NCBI GenBank assembly: GCA_002110485.1
Contig: MOWL01000005.1
Location: 186,001-250,000, forward strand
Direction: 5' to 3'
DNA: 64,000 bases
DNA from: Emergomyces orientalis
Lineage: Eukaryota; Ascomycota; Eurotiomycetes; Onygenales; Ajellomycetaceae
The position numbers were made by a program, and so were the translations under genes. Each line of letters opens with the position of its first letter. Position 1 is the first letter of the stretch. Shown here in pieces: positions 44,545 to 53,717 of the stretch. The notes under the pieces are model-generated. The model did no database searches, had not been told where the DNA came from, and worked only from the letters and a program-made list of their open reading frames with translations.

Positions 44545-45740
44545 AGTTCCCAGGTGCTATAGTCGACTGGATTTCTTTGGATGAGAGGGTGCCCTACCCA
44601 TAACTACGCGGCTTCGTATGGTATAGTTGCATGGAAGTATAAATATCTCTCACAACAATACCGTCCTGCAGATTGAAGAAATTGTCAAGTACTCACTACC
44701 AGGGGGAGAGTGGAGAGTTACAGTGAAGACTATCATCATTATTTTGTGTGTTTCTGTTGTTCTGTGTTTGCTAAATGGTTCAAGTCGAACCTGAACATAT
44801 CAAAGCCCGAGTGTCGCGCCTTTTGGAACTAACTAAATGCAACAAGCCATTCGCTTTTTCTTATTAGTTAAAGGCCATGTGGAATATGCAGGTGTTGAGT
44901 GGCTCACCAATAAAATTAATACATCAGCCAAACTGACGGGAGCCACAAGTTCTGCAGTATATGTAACAAACTCCGCATTATTGCATGATGTGGAGGATTT
45001 CTGGATCAAAGGAACTCCATTAGTTCATATAAAACATGAGATACATCATAACCGGCGTGATCGAGCCCAACATAAGTATAGGTTTCAAAAATCTATTTAC
45101 GTATATGGAAATAGTTTTGCTCGGCTGCAGTCAATCAAAGCATGTAGTTAGTTCTACTGATTATTTTCGACTCCCTGTTCCTTTCATGATGTTAGTGTTA
45201 GGTGTGGGTGCGGGTTGAAGAGTCGAAGCAAACGAAATAATAACTTAGTAATGGTGAAACTGCGTAGGTAACAAAAAATTTTATACAATGAAAAATAGTG
45301 CGAGTTGTTTTTTGTGTCAAGATCTCCCCAGGAGAGAATGATTTGGTCAAAGAAAGATAATTCCTCAAAACAGACATTATTATGTAGGCAGCGTCTAAAT
45401 AGCCATCCTCGATTCGTAAACAGGGGTTTCCTTTTAACACTCTATTACCCCTGCTACTATTTCTGCCCAGGTGAATAGTATGATGTAAAAAGGGTAACAT
45501 CTAAATAGGACAAAAGTATAGCAATGATATCCGACCAACTTATAAATACACAAATATAGCAAGAAAATACCGCTACTCCTCACGCTATGCGTGGCTCTTT
45601 GTGATATCATAAACCAATTAGTATGTCGCCAAAGCCCAAGAATCAATCACCAAAAGTAAATTAAAAAGTAAATTAAACAAAAGAAAAAGACTGGTAGCCA
45701 TCGGCGGGCGGGACGTCGTAGACCCATGTGTCCGTTCGGC
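44545..45740. other. intergenic
   Basis: 1.2 kb of AT-rich sequence. Frames at 44837-45151 and 45198-45646 lack recognisable features. Confidence 0.45.
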
Positions 45741-46046
45741 CTACATCATCGTGCACATCGCGATTTGCTGATCGACAATAAATTTTTTCCCAACGCTGTG
45801 TCTGACACCGTAGTAAGCTGGGGACTGGACCATTCGGATCAGGTTTCGGTCATAATCTCCCTCCAGATTGCATACGGGGCATGACTTAGGCCAGGAGGTG
45901 AGGGTGAACCCCACCCTAAACGGGAGGATGTTGTTGCCAGTCAACTTCGAGCAGTTGTCGAAACCATTTCCCTTTTTGCAGGGATAGCCGATGGTGAACC
46001 ACCGATGGAAACATGTAGGAGATTTGAAAAGTACTGGTCGGCACAT
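45741..46046 (-). CDS. small Cys-rich protein of unknown function
   Basis: 101 residues from the ATG at 46046. It starts MCRPVLFKSPTCFHRWFTIG and continues with YPCKKGNGFDNCSKLTGNN, then SWPKSCPVCNLEGDYDRNLI. The pattern C, C, then a CPVC pair and a DRN(L/I)IRMV segment resembles a family of short fungal hypothetical proteins with a likely zinc-binding CxxC. There are no transmembrane or secretion signals. The upstream frame stays open to 46232 without an ATG, so a first exon cannot be excluded. Confidence 0.6.
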   Translation of the reverse strand: MCRPVLFKSPTCFHRWFTIGYPCKKGNGFDNCSKLTGNNILPFRVGFTLTSWPKSCPVCNLEGDYDRNLIRMVQSPAYYGVRHSVGKKFIVDQQIAMCTMM

Positions 46047-46518
46047 GATCTCTTTTTTTCTTCTTTCTATCGTATTAGATGGCGTCGATTTATTGGCGGG
46101 TGGAATGAGGCGAGGCCGTTGGGGAAGGGAGGCTTCGTGGGTGATAGGGTGCAATATATCCGTGGCTAAAGGAACAAAGTAACCTTTGGCAGCTATGATA
46201 TGTAGCCCAAGCTCCGACTTAGACACTAACAAAATCGCAAGGTTTCGATCGAAAGTGGATGTTGGATAGGGAAGAGGGAGGGCGAGGTTTTAAAATCATG
46301 CCAATGCAGATAAATATATGGAACGCCAGAACACCCAACGTAGTTTCAAAATTTAGTGATAAATGCACGCAGCGGACAACGAGTTGGTATATTGAAACAT
46401 TCTTCACTGTTTGAGTTATCGCAAGGGGTAGCGCAGTTACTATTTGCGTTGATGATGACCACTCTCAGTCAAATGGCAAACAGTCAGGGAATATTCTTTT
46501 CCCCTTTCATGGTCCGTA
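46047..46518. other. intergenic
   Basis: Spacer between two minus-strand genes. Nothing recognised. Confidence 0.4.
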
Positions 46519-47066
46519 TCAATCTTCATCCGTTTTTCTCAGGGCGTTCATAAGCTCATAGAGTTGTCCAATTTGCTGGTCTTATTATACGGACATATGA
46601 CATCAGATCAGTCACAATGCATGAAGGGGTTTGAAGGAGGATCGTTGAAACTGTATAGGAAAGGAAACGAAGAAAACAAACAAACATACCACTCATCTTA
46701 TCAATTTTTGCTTTGTCTAACTTTTCACCTCGCCAAGTGTCTCCTTCTAGCTTCTGAGCATATAGCTGCCACTCCGTTAAGAAGCCAACCTATTCGGCGA
46801 ATGTGTCAGTCTTTTTTTGAAAATGCGATACAAGGGGAAGGATTTCGGCTTACAATATGGATTGGGTTATCCACATTCCGATGAGCTCGAAATTCACTCC
46901 TCACGTATTCATCGCCAAGCAAGCGCATATCCTTTGGAAGCTTTTTCCGATGGGCCCTGAGCAAACGACGATAGAGCTGCAAGGGTGGAAGCAGAGCGAA
47001 TTGCTGTCCAGAGTTTGGAGTGATTGGCAGGGGGTTGGCCATTAACAACCTAGGAGAAACCCTCAT
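46519..47066 (-). CDS. SDH7: succinate dehydrogenase assembly factor 3 (Sdh7/Acn9, LYR family)
   Basis: Three exons, 47066-46854, 46789-46690 and 46580-46519, encode 124 residues. Family features are LLPPLQLYRRLLRAHRKKLP, with the LYR triad, then LGDEYVRSEFRAHRNVDNP, and after the splice VGFLTEWQLYAQKLEGDTWR. The C terminus is QQIGQLYELMNALRKTDED. The protein acts in the mitochondrial matrix with Sdh6 to mature the Sdh2 iron-sulfur subunit and protect it from oxidation. The first 20 residues are basic, consistent with import. It faces MTQ2 across a 517-bp spacer. Confidence 0.93.
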
Positions 47067-47583
47067 TTTGTAAAGTTGCAATTAAAAATAAAAATTGAAC
47101 AGTCCCCAACCGTAGCCTGAAGCCCTGAAGCTTTCTTCAAGGTGACCAGCTTTGAATATGTGCAGGTCGCGTGCTGATGGCCAAACAAGAGTCAAAGAGA
47201 AAAAAAGCCAATGGCTTTTGAACTATCGGAATGCTGTGAGAAGAGAATAACAAGCTCAACTCTATCCAGACCACGGAGTACCTAGGTAGAGTTGCATCCA
47301 ATTTTTTTGTGACAATGCCGGAGCTCTTCACAGTTCCGAGATTGGGCAACTTTTAATAACTACGAGTAACTTACCACCTCGGGAAGCAAACGCAGATCAC
47401 GTGACATTGCTTGAAACTCCCCAAAATTTTTCGAAACAGATATAAAATTGAAAATCTCTAGGCGACTGTTGACCATGATGCTCCTAAACCCGGTAAGCCA
47501 ACAGCAGAAGCGGTCACGTCTATAGCGGGGGATGGCACCATGAGCCAGACCTTTTGGAAATTCGTTCGTTCAATTGTTTAGCC
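47067..47583. promoter_or_regulatory. divergent promoter with TCACGTGA
   Basis: 517 bp between the start codons of SDH7 (minus strand) and MTQ2 (plus strand). TCACGTGA lies at 47397-47404, 180 bp from the MTQ2 start. Confidence 0.4.
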
Positions 47584-48420
47584 ATGCTTCCAACTCCGTC
47601 AACCTCGCACGTCTCCTTTGATACCATCTATGAGCCAGCAGAGGATAGCTATCTGTTCCTTGACACCCTTTCCTCCGCTACAGAAACCGCGTGGTTAACC
47701 CAGAGGTTCAACGTCTCTAAAACGAGCTCTAAATCCGGTTCCTCTACAAACTCCCCTCAGCCCCTTGTGGTTGAGGTCGGGACAGGCTCAGGCGTGGTCC
47801 TGGCCTTCGCGGCTGCAAACGCCAATATCATTTTTGGGAGGAGGGATATACTAACTCTGGGCACGGATGTAAATAGCAATGCATGCCTTGCAACACGGCA
47901 AACTGTTCGCCTGGCAATTGACGAAGTCCAGAAACACGAACTCGGGAACCCGGTTTCTGAAACCTCTATTGTGCAACCCCAATTCCTGTCATCCCTAACC
48001 GCGGATCTTTGCACACCGCTCAGGCCGGGGTCCGTGGACGTCCTCATCTTCAATCCCCCTTATGTGCCTACCCCAGAGCTACCAGATATACCGTCGCCTG
48101 AAGTGGGAGGCTTAGTGATGTCTAGCCCTCCCCTCTCGCAATTCGAACGCGACTCTCACCTCCTTTCTCTCTCGTATGCTGGCGGAGAACTTGGAATGGA
48201 AACTACAAATCGACTTCTAAATTCAATAACAGAGGCGTTAGATCCAACACGAGGCGTCGCTTACGTTTTGCTCTGCGCGCAGAACAAACCAGACGAAGTG
48301 AGGGCGCGCATCGCGGGCTGGGGATCGGGCTGGACTGCCGAAACTGTAGGGAGAAGTGGTGTGAAAGCTGGTTGGGAGCGATTGGCGATAGTGCGAATAT
48401 GGAGGCAGTTCAACTCTTGA
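47584..48420 (+). CDS. MTQ2: eRF1 glutamine methyltransferase catalytic subunit Mtq2 (HemK-type)
   Basis: Single exon, 278 residues from ATG 47584. The SAM-binding motif I is VVEVGTGSGVVLAFAA and the catalytic NPPY motif is in VLIFNPPYVPTPELPD. The N-terminal YEPAEDSYLFLDTL is the signature of the eukaryotic Mtq2/N6AMT1 group rather than mitochondrial Mtq1. With Trm112 the enzyme methylates the GGQ glutamine of eRF1. Length is slightly above the yeast protein because of a Ser-rich insert near residues 45-60. Confidence 0.94.
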   Translation: MLPTPSTSHVSFDTIYEPAEDSYLFLDTLSSATETAWLTQRFNVSKTSSKSGSSTNSPQPLVVEVGTGSGVVLAFAAANANIIFGRRDILTLGTDVNSNACLATRQTVRLAIDEVQKHELGNPVSETSIVQPQFLSSLTADLCTPLRPGSVDVLIFNPPYVPTPELPDIPSPEVGGLVMSSPPLSQFERDSHLLSLSYAGGELGMETTNRLLNSITEALDPTRGVAYVLLCAQNKPDEVRARIAGWGSGWTAETVGRSGVKAGWERLAIVRIWRQFNS

Positions 48421-49038
48421 GACATAAATGCAATGAAATGACATGAAACGGCCGCGTAATTTTCATAGAGTTTTTACCTCGTTGATGCGATGCAAACGAT
48501 GTCGTTTGGCTGTTAGCCATTTAATTCCAGGTTTACCTCGTGGTTCGTGAGGCTTGATGGATTTGATTTTTTGATTTTTTGATCTGGCGAGAAGTTTGAG
48601 GCCCTTCATTAGCACATACTTCTCTCTATGTCATCCAAACTTTGTCTCTTTCCACACCCCTTGACGGCATCTTTGTTGTATCCTTTGTAGGTAGACAGAT
48701 ACAATACGGAGTACAACGTCAAGGCAAGCATTTTGTTAAACACATCTCATTCCCTAAATTCGCCGGTTCGGATAATAGACAAGTACATAAAACAAAATTA
48801 TAAAAAGGAAGATCCACGAAGCCATCCATCCAGATGCACACATGCCAGATTCATCGCAATAGAAAATAAACCGAGACAAGGAAAAGGAAAAGGAAAAGGA
48901 ATGAAGACAACAAAACCACACGCCTCTTTTTGTCCCAAAGGAGTTTTAAATGTGTGCTGCCCCAGCCTGTTGTGATGACAATAGGCACAACCAAAATCTA
49001 ATCGTTATATAAACCCTGATAAGGAGTCAACGGTTCGA
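48421..49038. other. intergenic, convergent 3' ends
   Basis: Spacer between MTQ2 and SmD1. It contains a (GGAAAA)n-like tract at about 48880-48900. Confidence 0.45.
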
Positions 49039-49701
49039 TCAGAACCCTCTACCCCGTCCCCTTCCTCTACCCCGCCCGCCGCCTCGTCCTCTTCCGCCAC
49101 CGACTCTTCCCCCCCGTCCGCGATCCGCCTCCTTTCTAGCTTTGTTCTTAGGCTTTGGCGTGTCGTCCACGAGTAGTGTGTCTAGCGGAAGGCTGTCGGG
49201 GAGGATGTAATATCTGATAGTAGAGCCACGAATGTTTATGGTGTCAAGGGAGATCGGGTCACGGCCCTTCGGCGTCATCTTGACTGTGCGCAGTGCGGTG
49301 TTCATTTGCGGGGAAACGGAGGTGATGGTGCCGTGGAGGATGGTGCCTAGTTAATTCCGCACCAAGCTGTCAGCAACAATTGCTGTAGAACAGATATTTA
49401 TATAGAACAATTGCCCCGTTGTAGAGAGAAAGGTGAATTGCGGCGGAAAACCAAATCGGCATTTGGGCAACAAGAAGGAACTGAGGGTCGCGCGCACATA
49501 ACGTAGAGAAGTAGGAGGAGGGGACCGTACCGTTTTTGAGCTCGATTGTCACGGTTTCATTCGCACATTTCATAAGAAAGCTATATAAAGTATAAAAGCA
49601 TATCAGCTGGCCGTCCCACCCACTTTTCGCAAACCACCAAGGGAACCAAGCGAGCTCGAGAGTAATGTCAGGAGGTGCAAAACGTACCGTACTAGCTTCA
49701 T
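49039..49701 (-). CDS. SMD1: snRNP core protein Sm D1
   Basis: Three exons, 49701-49688 (14 nt), 49580-49531 and 49346-49039, encode 123 residues. The protein begins MKLVRFLMKCANETVTIELK, then NGTILHGTITSVSPQMNTAL, the Sm1 motif. Sm2 is contained in the DTINIRGSTIRYYILPDSL segment. The tail is a run of GR repeats (RGRGGGRGRGRGRG), the usual target for symmetric arginine dimethylation. SmD1 is part of the heptameric ring on U1, U2, U4 and U5 snRNAs. A TCACGTGA palindrome is 179 bp upstream. Confidence 0.95.
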
Positions 49702-50992
49702 GATGTCGTATAGGTGCCAGATGGCACAAGAACACAGTTATTGATCAAACAAATTTGTGGCTTATATCGCGCGAGACTCGTGTACAGCGAAATGGTGGAA
49801 AAGGACAGTCAAGGGCCCTTGTGAATTGCGAGATTGGTTGATGGTTGATGTATTTTGGTGTTCGATATTTGATTGATAGTCACGTGATATAAATCTTCGT
49901 GGATCCATCTCCTCCAACGTCAGGTAGAGAACTTGACTGCTGGAAAATGTTCCAAGCTCACATCAACATTACTTGTATCAATTTTAGAACTATGTGCATT
50001 TACTAACGATTACTTTATTCCCACAGGTTACCATTGCGTTAAGGTTAGAGAGAGTTGGATTCGACAAAACCAAAGCTGGAGTGCTAGCTCCGCGCTGGAT
50101 CGTGCGTTAAAAACACATGTACGGAGGTATACATGTCCATATCATGGTTTCACTCGAAAAATGGCATTTTTACTCCCCAGTCCCGGAATTCGATAACTTT
50201 ACAGGCTAACAACCTTCATCCTCGTTTCTTGAAGCTTCCAACTGAACACCACAAGAAAATGTGCTAGAAGCTCCATCCACAGAGGTTCACTATTCATACT
50301 CATTGTCAGCCCAGCAGTGACACCAGAAAGACTTTTCCAGGCCCAATATCAGGCTACAATGCACTAGCCTAGCAGACAACCCCGTTGGATGATGTGCTGA
50401 GAGCTCGTCGATTCATTTGCTTCTTTCATTTTCTCCAAGAACGTCCACATTACTAATTGGACACCTCTCACACCCATGTACAGTGCAGTGGGAAAATGAA
50501 CAATGATTTCACAGCTGTTCAACAAGGGAAATTTCGGCCCTAACCCAAAGTCTCCTTGATATGTTTAGACGATGGCACAACCGCGGCGATTACATCCAGC
50601 CTCTTCAGACTATTGCTGAGCCGCCCTTATCGATCCATGAAACCGGATAATATCCCAGGGAACTTTAGAAAAAAAGACGTTTCCCGGTCCAGAGGCCGAG
50701 TGACAACTTCCGTATACTCCACGAATCCAAGTGTTCTGACTCACACAATATTAATGCTATCAAACAGACTCACTGCAGCACAGTTATTCATTTTTACCAC
50801 GCTCACTTCTTCTACAGTGATCGTATATTGGTTTGGCAGATAATCTATTCACTCAATATGGTCATTTTAAATCTCATCTCATATCTTTTACACCAACTTC
50901 TGCTAACTCTCAAATCCCGGCCACCGTGCATTCTTGACCTCCACAAATCTCACATCTGATCAACGACCTGTCTTGTTCTACAAGTGTTGCCA
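49702..50992. other. intergenic, divergent
   Basis: 1.29 kb between SmD1 (minus) and the F-box gene (plus). TCACGTGA is at 49880-49887. No further gene was recognised. Confidence 0.45.
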
Positions 50993-52267
50993 ATGATGGG
51001 CCACAGCGAAAGCCTAAGGCTAAACTGTTTGCCGGTCGAATTGCTTCATCAGGTCTTTCGCGATGTCGATTATAGAGATCGGAAGAGCCTTCGCTTAGTT
51101 TGTAGAGTGTTTGCAAATGTGTGCGCAAAATACATGACTCACTCCTGTACATTCAGCACAAGCCGTGACTCATTGAGGAAATTGAAGCATATGGCGACGC
51201 ATCCCATATTTTCTGCTTACATCGATGTTCTTGCTTTTGATTGCTCCCTACTGGTCAATATCCCGAATCAATGCCATTTCCATTCACACCTACGTTTCTT
51301 GAATGAGTCAGTGGAACAATCGCGGCGCCAGTTCTCAATTTACCGGCCGCTATTCGAAGCGCAAAATGAAATAATTCTCTCTGGAGTGGATGTCCGGACA
51401 TTCGAGCTTGCCATTCCAAGGTTTCCAAAATTGACGACACTCCGAATTTATATGGGATGTTTCGAAAACGGCGGGCGACAACAGAACGAAGCTCTTGCAG
51501 GAAACTTAGGGAATGTGCCCTACTATGCCATCCGCCAATCTTCCGCCTGCTCTGTCCGTCAGTTCATGACGATAATAAATATTTTGTCCCGACAAGAGGT
51601 TAGGCTTTCAGTGTTAGAAATCGGACCATTATCCTACTCCGTGTTCGATGAGGACTTGGAGCCAGTTCAGGAAGTTTTTTCTTCACTGAAAAAACTAGTC
51701 TTCTATATTTCCGCAGTTAAAGACACACCATGGCCTCCCAAAGCACAAGCCAGTTTCTCGGGCTCTGAAGCGTTTTGTGATGTCGTCGGCAACGGGAAAG
51801 CTATGAAGTTACTCTCATCTGCCTCTCAACTTACCCACCTATCTATCTCTACAGAAGATGCCCCTTTCCACAAAGAAGCAAATCTTAAATCCTTTATCGG
51901 GCATTATACTTGGCCATACCTAAAACGTCTTTCAATAGGCAATTTAGTCGTTTCCGAAACTGACCTAATCGACTTCCTACGCCGCCACAGGGTAGAAGAG
52001 CTTTCAATTCGCTCCATTACCCTGCAAGGCTCTTGGATAACTGCTCTACCCGCAATGCGGGAAGCTACAAGCCCTACCCTTGATCAAGCTATTGCTTACG
52101 AATGGATAACAAATGAGGCAGGGGAGAGCTGGTACTTAGGTCGCCATCCAGCTAAGCCAATCGTCGAGAGCAGTGAGGAGACATCCCTTGGCTTGCATGT
52201 GGCCTACTACCTGTCCAAAGCTCCCTGCGGCTATCCTTGTCCCCTCACACTGAGTAACATGTCGTAA
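50993..52267 (+). CDS. F-box domain protein
   Basis: Single exon, 424 residues from ATG 50993. The F-box is at residues 12-50 (LNCLPVELLHQVFRDVDYRD, then KSLRLVCRVFANVCA). The remainder resembles the diffuse leucine-rich region of fungal F-box proteins, with segments such as FPKLTTLRIYMG and LKRLSIGNLVVSETDLIDFL. Such proteins recruit substrates to SCF ubiquitin ligases through Skp1. The substrate is unknown. This gene class expands and decays quickly in fungi, as the relic at 17464-18236 shows. Confidence 0.85.
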   Translation: MMGHSESLRLNCLPVELLHQVFRDVDYRDRKSLRLVCRVFANVCAKYMTHSCTFSTSRDSLRKLKHMATHPIFSAYIDVLAFDCSLLVNIPNQCHFHSHLRFLNESVEQSRRQFSIYRPLFEAQNEIILSGVDVRTFELAIPRFPKLTTLRIYMGCFENGGRQQNEALAGNLGNVPYYAIRQSSACSVRQFMTIINILSRQEVRLSVLEIGPLSYSVFDEDLEPVQEVFSSLKKLVFYISAVKDTPWPPKAQASFSGSEAFCDVVGNGKAMKLLSSASQLTHLSISTEDAPFHKEANLKSFIGHYTWPYLKRLSIGNLVVSETDLIDFLRRHRVEELSIRSITLQGSWITALPAMREATSPTLDQAIAYEWITNEAGESWYLGRHPAKPIVESSEETSLGLHVAYYLSKAPCGYPCPLTLSNMS

Positions 52268-53717
52268 GCAACCTGTTAAAGTTTTTTCTCCTTTCGAATA
52301 CAATTTTGGAATATCATACCAAATTCTTCTGGTCCATTCTCTAAATTGGGTACGTTTTTCACTACCTTTTGGATCTCCGTCTGCAAGGTTTAGCACCGGA
52401 ACCCAAGAAAAATATGCAATTTTCGAGAAGTTTGCCATTTCCTCTTTTCTCGGGCTGTCGCTTACGACTTGATTTTCTCTATTCTGGCCTTCCAATTGTT
52501 CTTCTTAATTTCTTACCTGATTCTTTCTGAAAACGACGGCCCCTACGTCCATAAATAATTTGAATTTTGTTGTCAGGAGCTTCTTTGTGTGCGTTCAATA
52601 GATTTCCAATATGCCTGGCTTTCACTAAGAACTTGCATATTCTAGATGTTGAGTGGAAAAAGCCAGAGACGCCTTTCAGAGTCTTGCATTTTTGAAGTGA
52701 TAACCGGCGCACCCGCGACCGTGACTGCAGTATCTCGCTTCATCTCTCTTGTCTGTTTCTTCTTCATTTTTCTTCATTTCCTTTTTTTATTTTTTATTTT
52801 AACTTTTGCTGGGGTGGGCTGGGGGGGCTGGTTTCAACTCCCGTATTCTTTGAATACCACTCCATTCGTAAATGGCAACTGTAACAATGATTTATTTTCG
52901 TGTCACATTGTTTAATACTAGTATATATGGGAAGTAATAGCATCGTGTTTTGGGGTTGGTGGCGGCCTCGGTCTTGGAGATTGGTGATCAGGTGTATGGT
53001 ACGGAGTAAATTAAGCTTTTTCTCACGTCCCTCCGCCATGTGGCCCAAGCCATGGATATATGCGCCCTACAGTTGCGTATCATGTAATAACATACCTTTT
53101 TATACTCTCTGCACAGCCATAATTATTTTCGACTTCCAATATCGAACCCGTAAAGATTGTGATCCCCATCTAATTCCGCAATGCCTGCAGAATTACCGAA
53201 TGGAGACAACACTAAGATATGATGGATGGTTCTTAGGTACTAGGGCACAGGGATGATGAGTTTTGGCTACAAGTTCCTAACAGCATCAGTATACAATTTC
53301 CTTGGGGCGGGTGGAGAACCAAGTGGGAATCACATCCTAGCACGTTACACGAATATATAGAGGCCATGATGCGTAAGTGGCTCGTTGCAGAAATTTAACA
53401 GCTTGTGCCTATAAAATCATAAAGATATCATGGCCTGTCTGTGGTAATAACCGTGGCTTTTTGTAGCCAATACTTTACTATTCAGTCTACAGGGTCGAAA
53501 GATCACATGGAAAATCCAGCATTTGAGAATAGTAGAACCGCAGCAGCCAAAACAAGTGAAATGATAATGCTGACTGACTTTGTTTTAAATTTTCGGCATC
53601 TGAAATTGCTAGCACAAGTGTCTTACATGTTACACCCACTAACAGGATATGGGAATAAGAAACGTTGCTTGAAACAAAAGGAAAACGAGATGGAAATGCA
53701 CCACAGAACGCTTATGA
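52268..53717. other. intergenic, convergent 3' ends
   Basis: 1.45 kb with T-rich tracts near 52762-52800. Several small frames lack features. No gene called. Confidence 0.45.

Noticed and set aside
44837..45151. 104-codon frame downstream of the alpha/beta hydrolase
   Set aside because: AT-rich, no motif, no clear promoter or intron signals.
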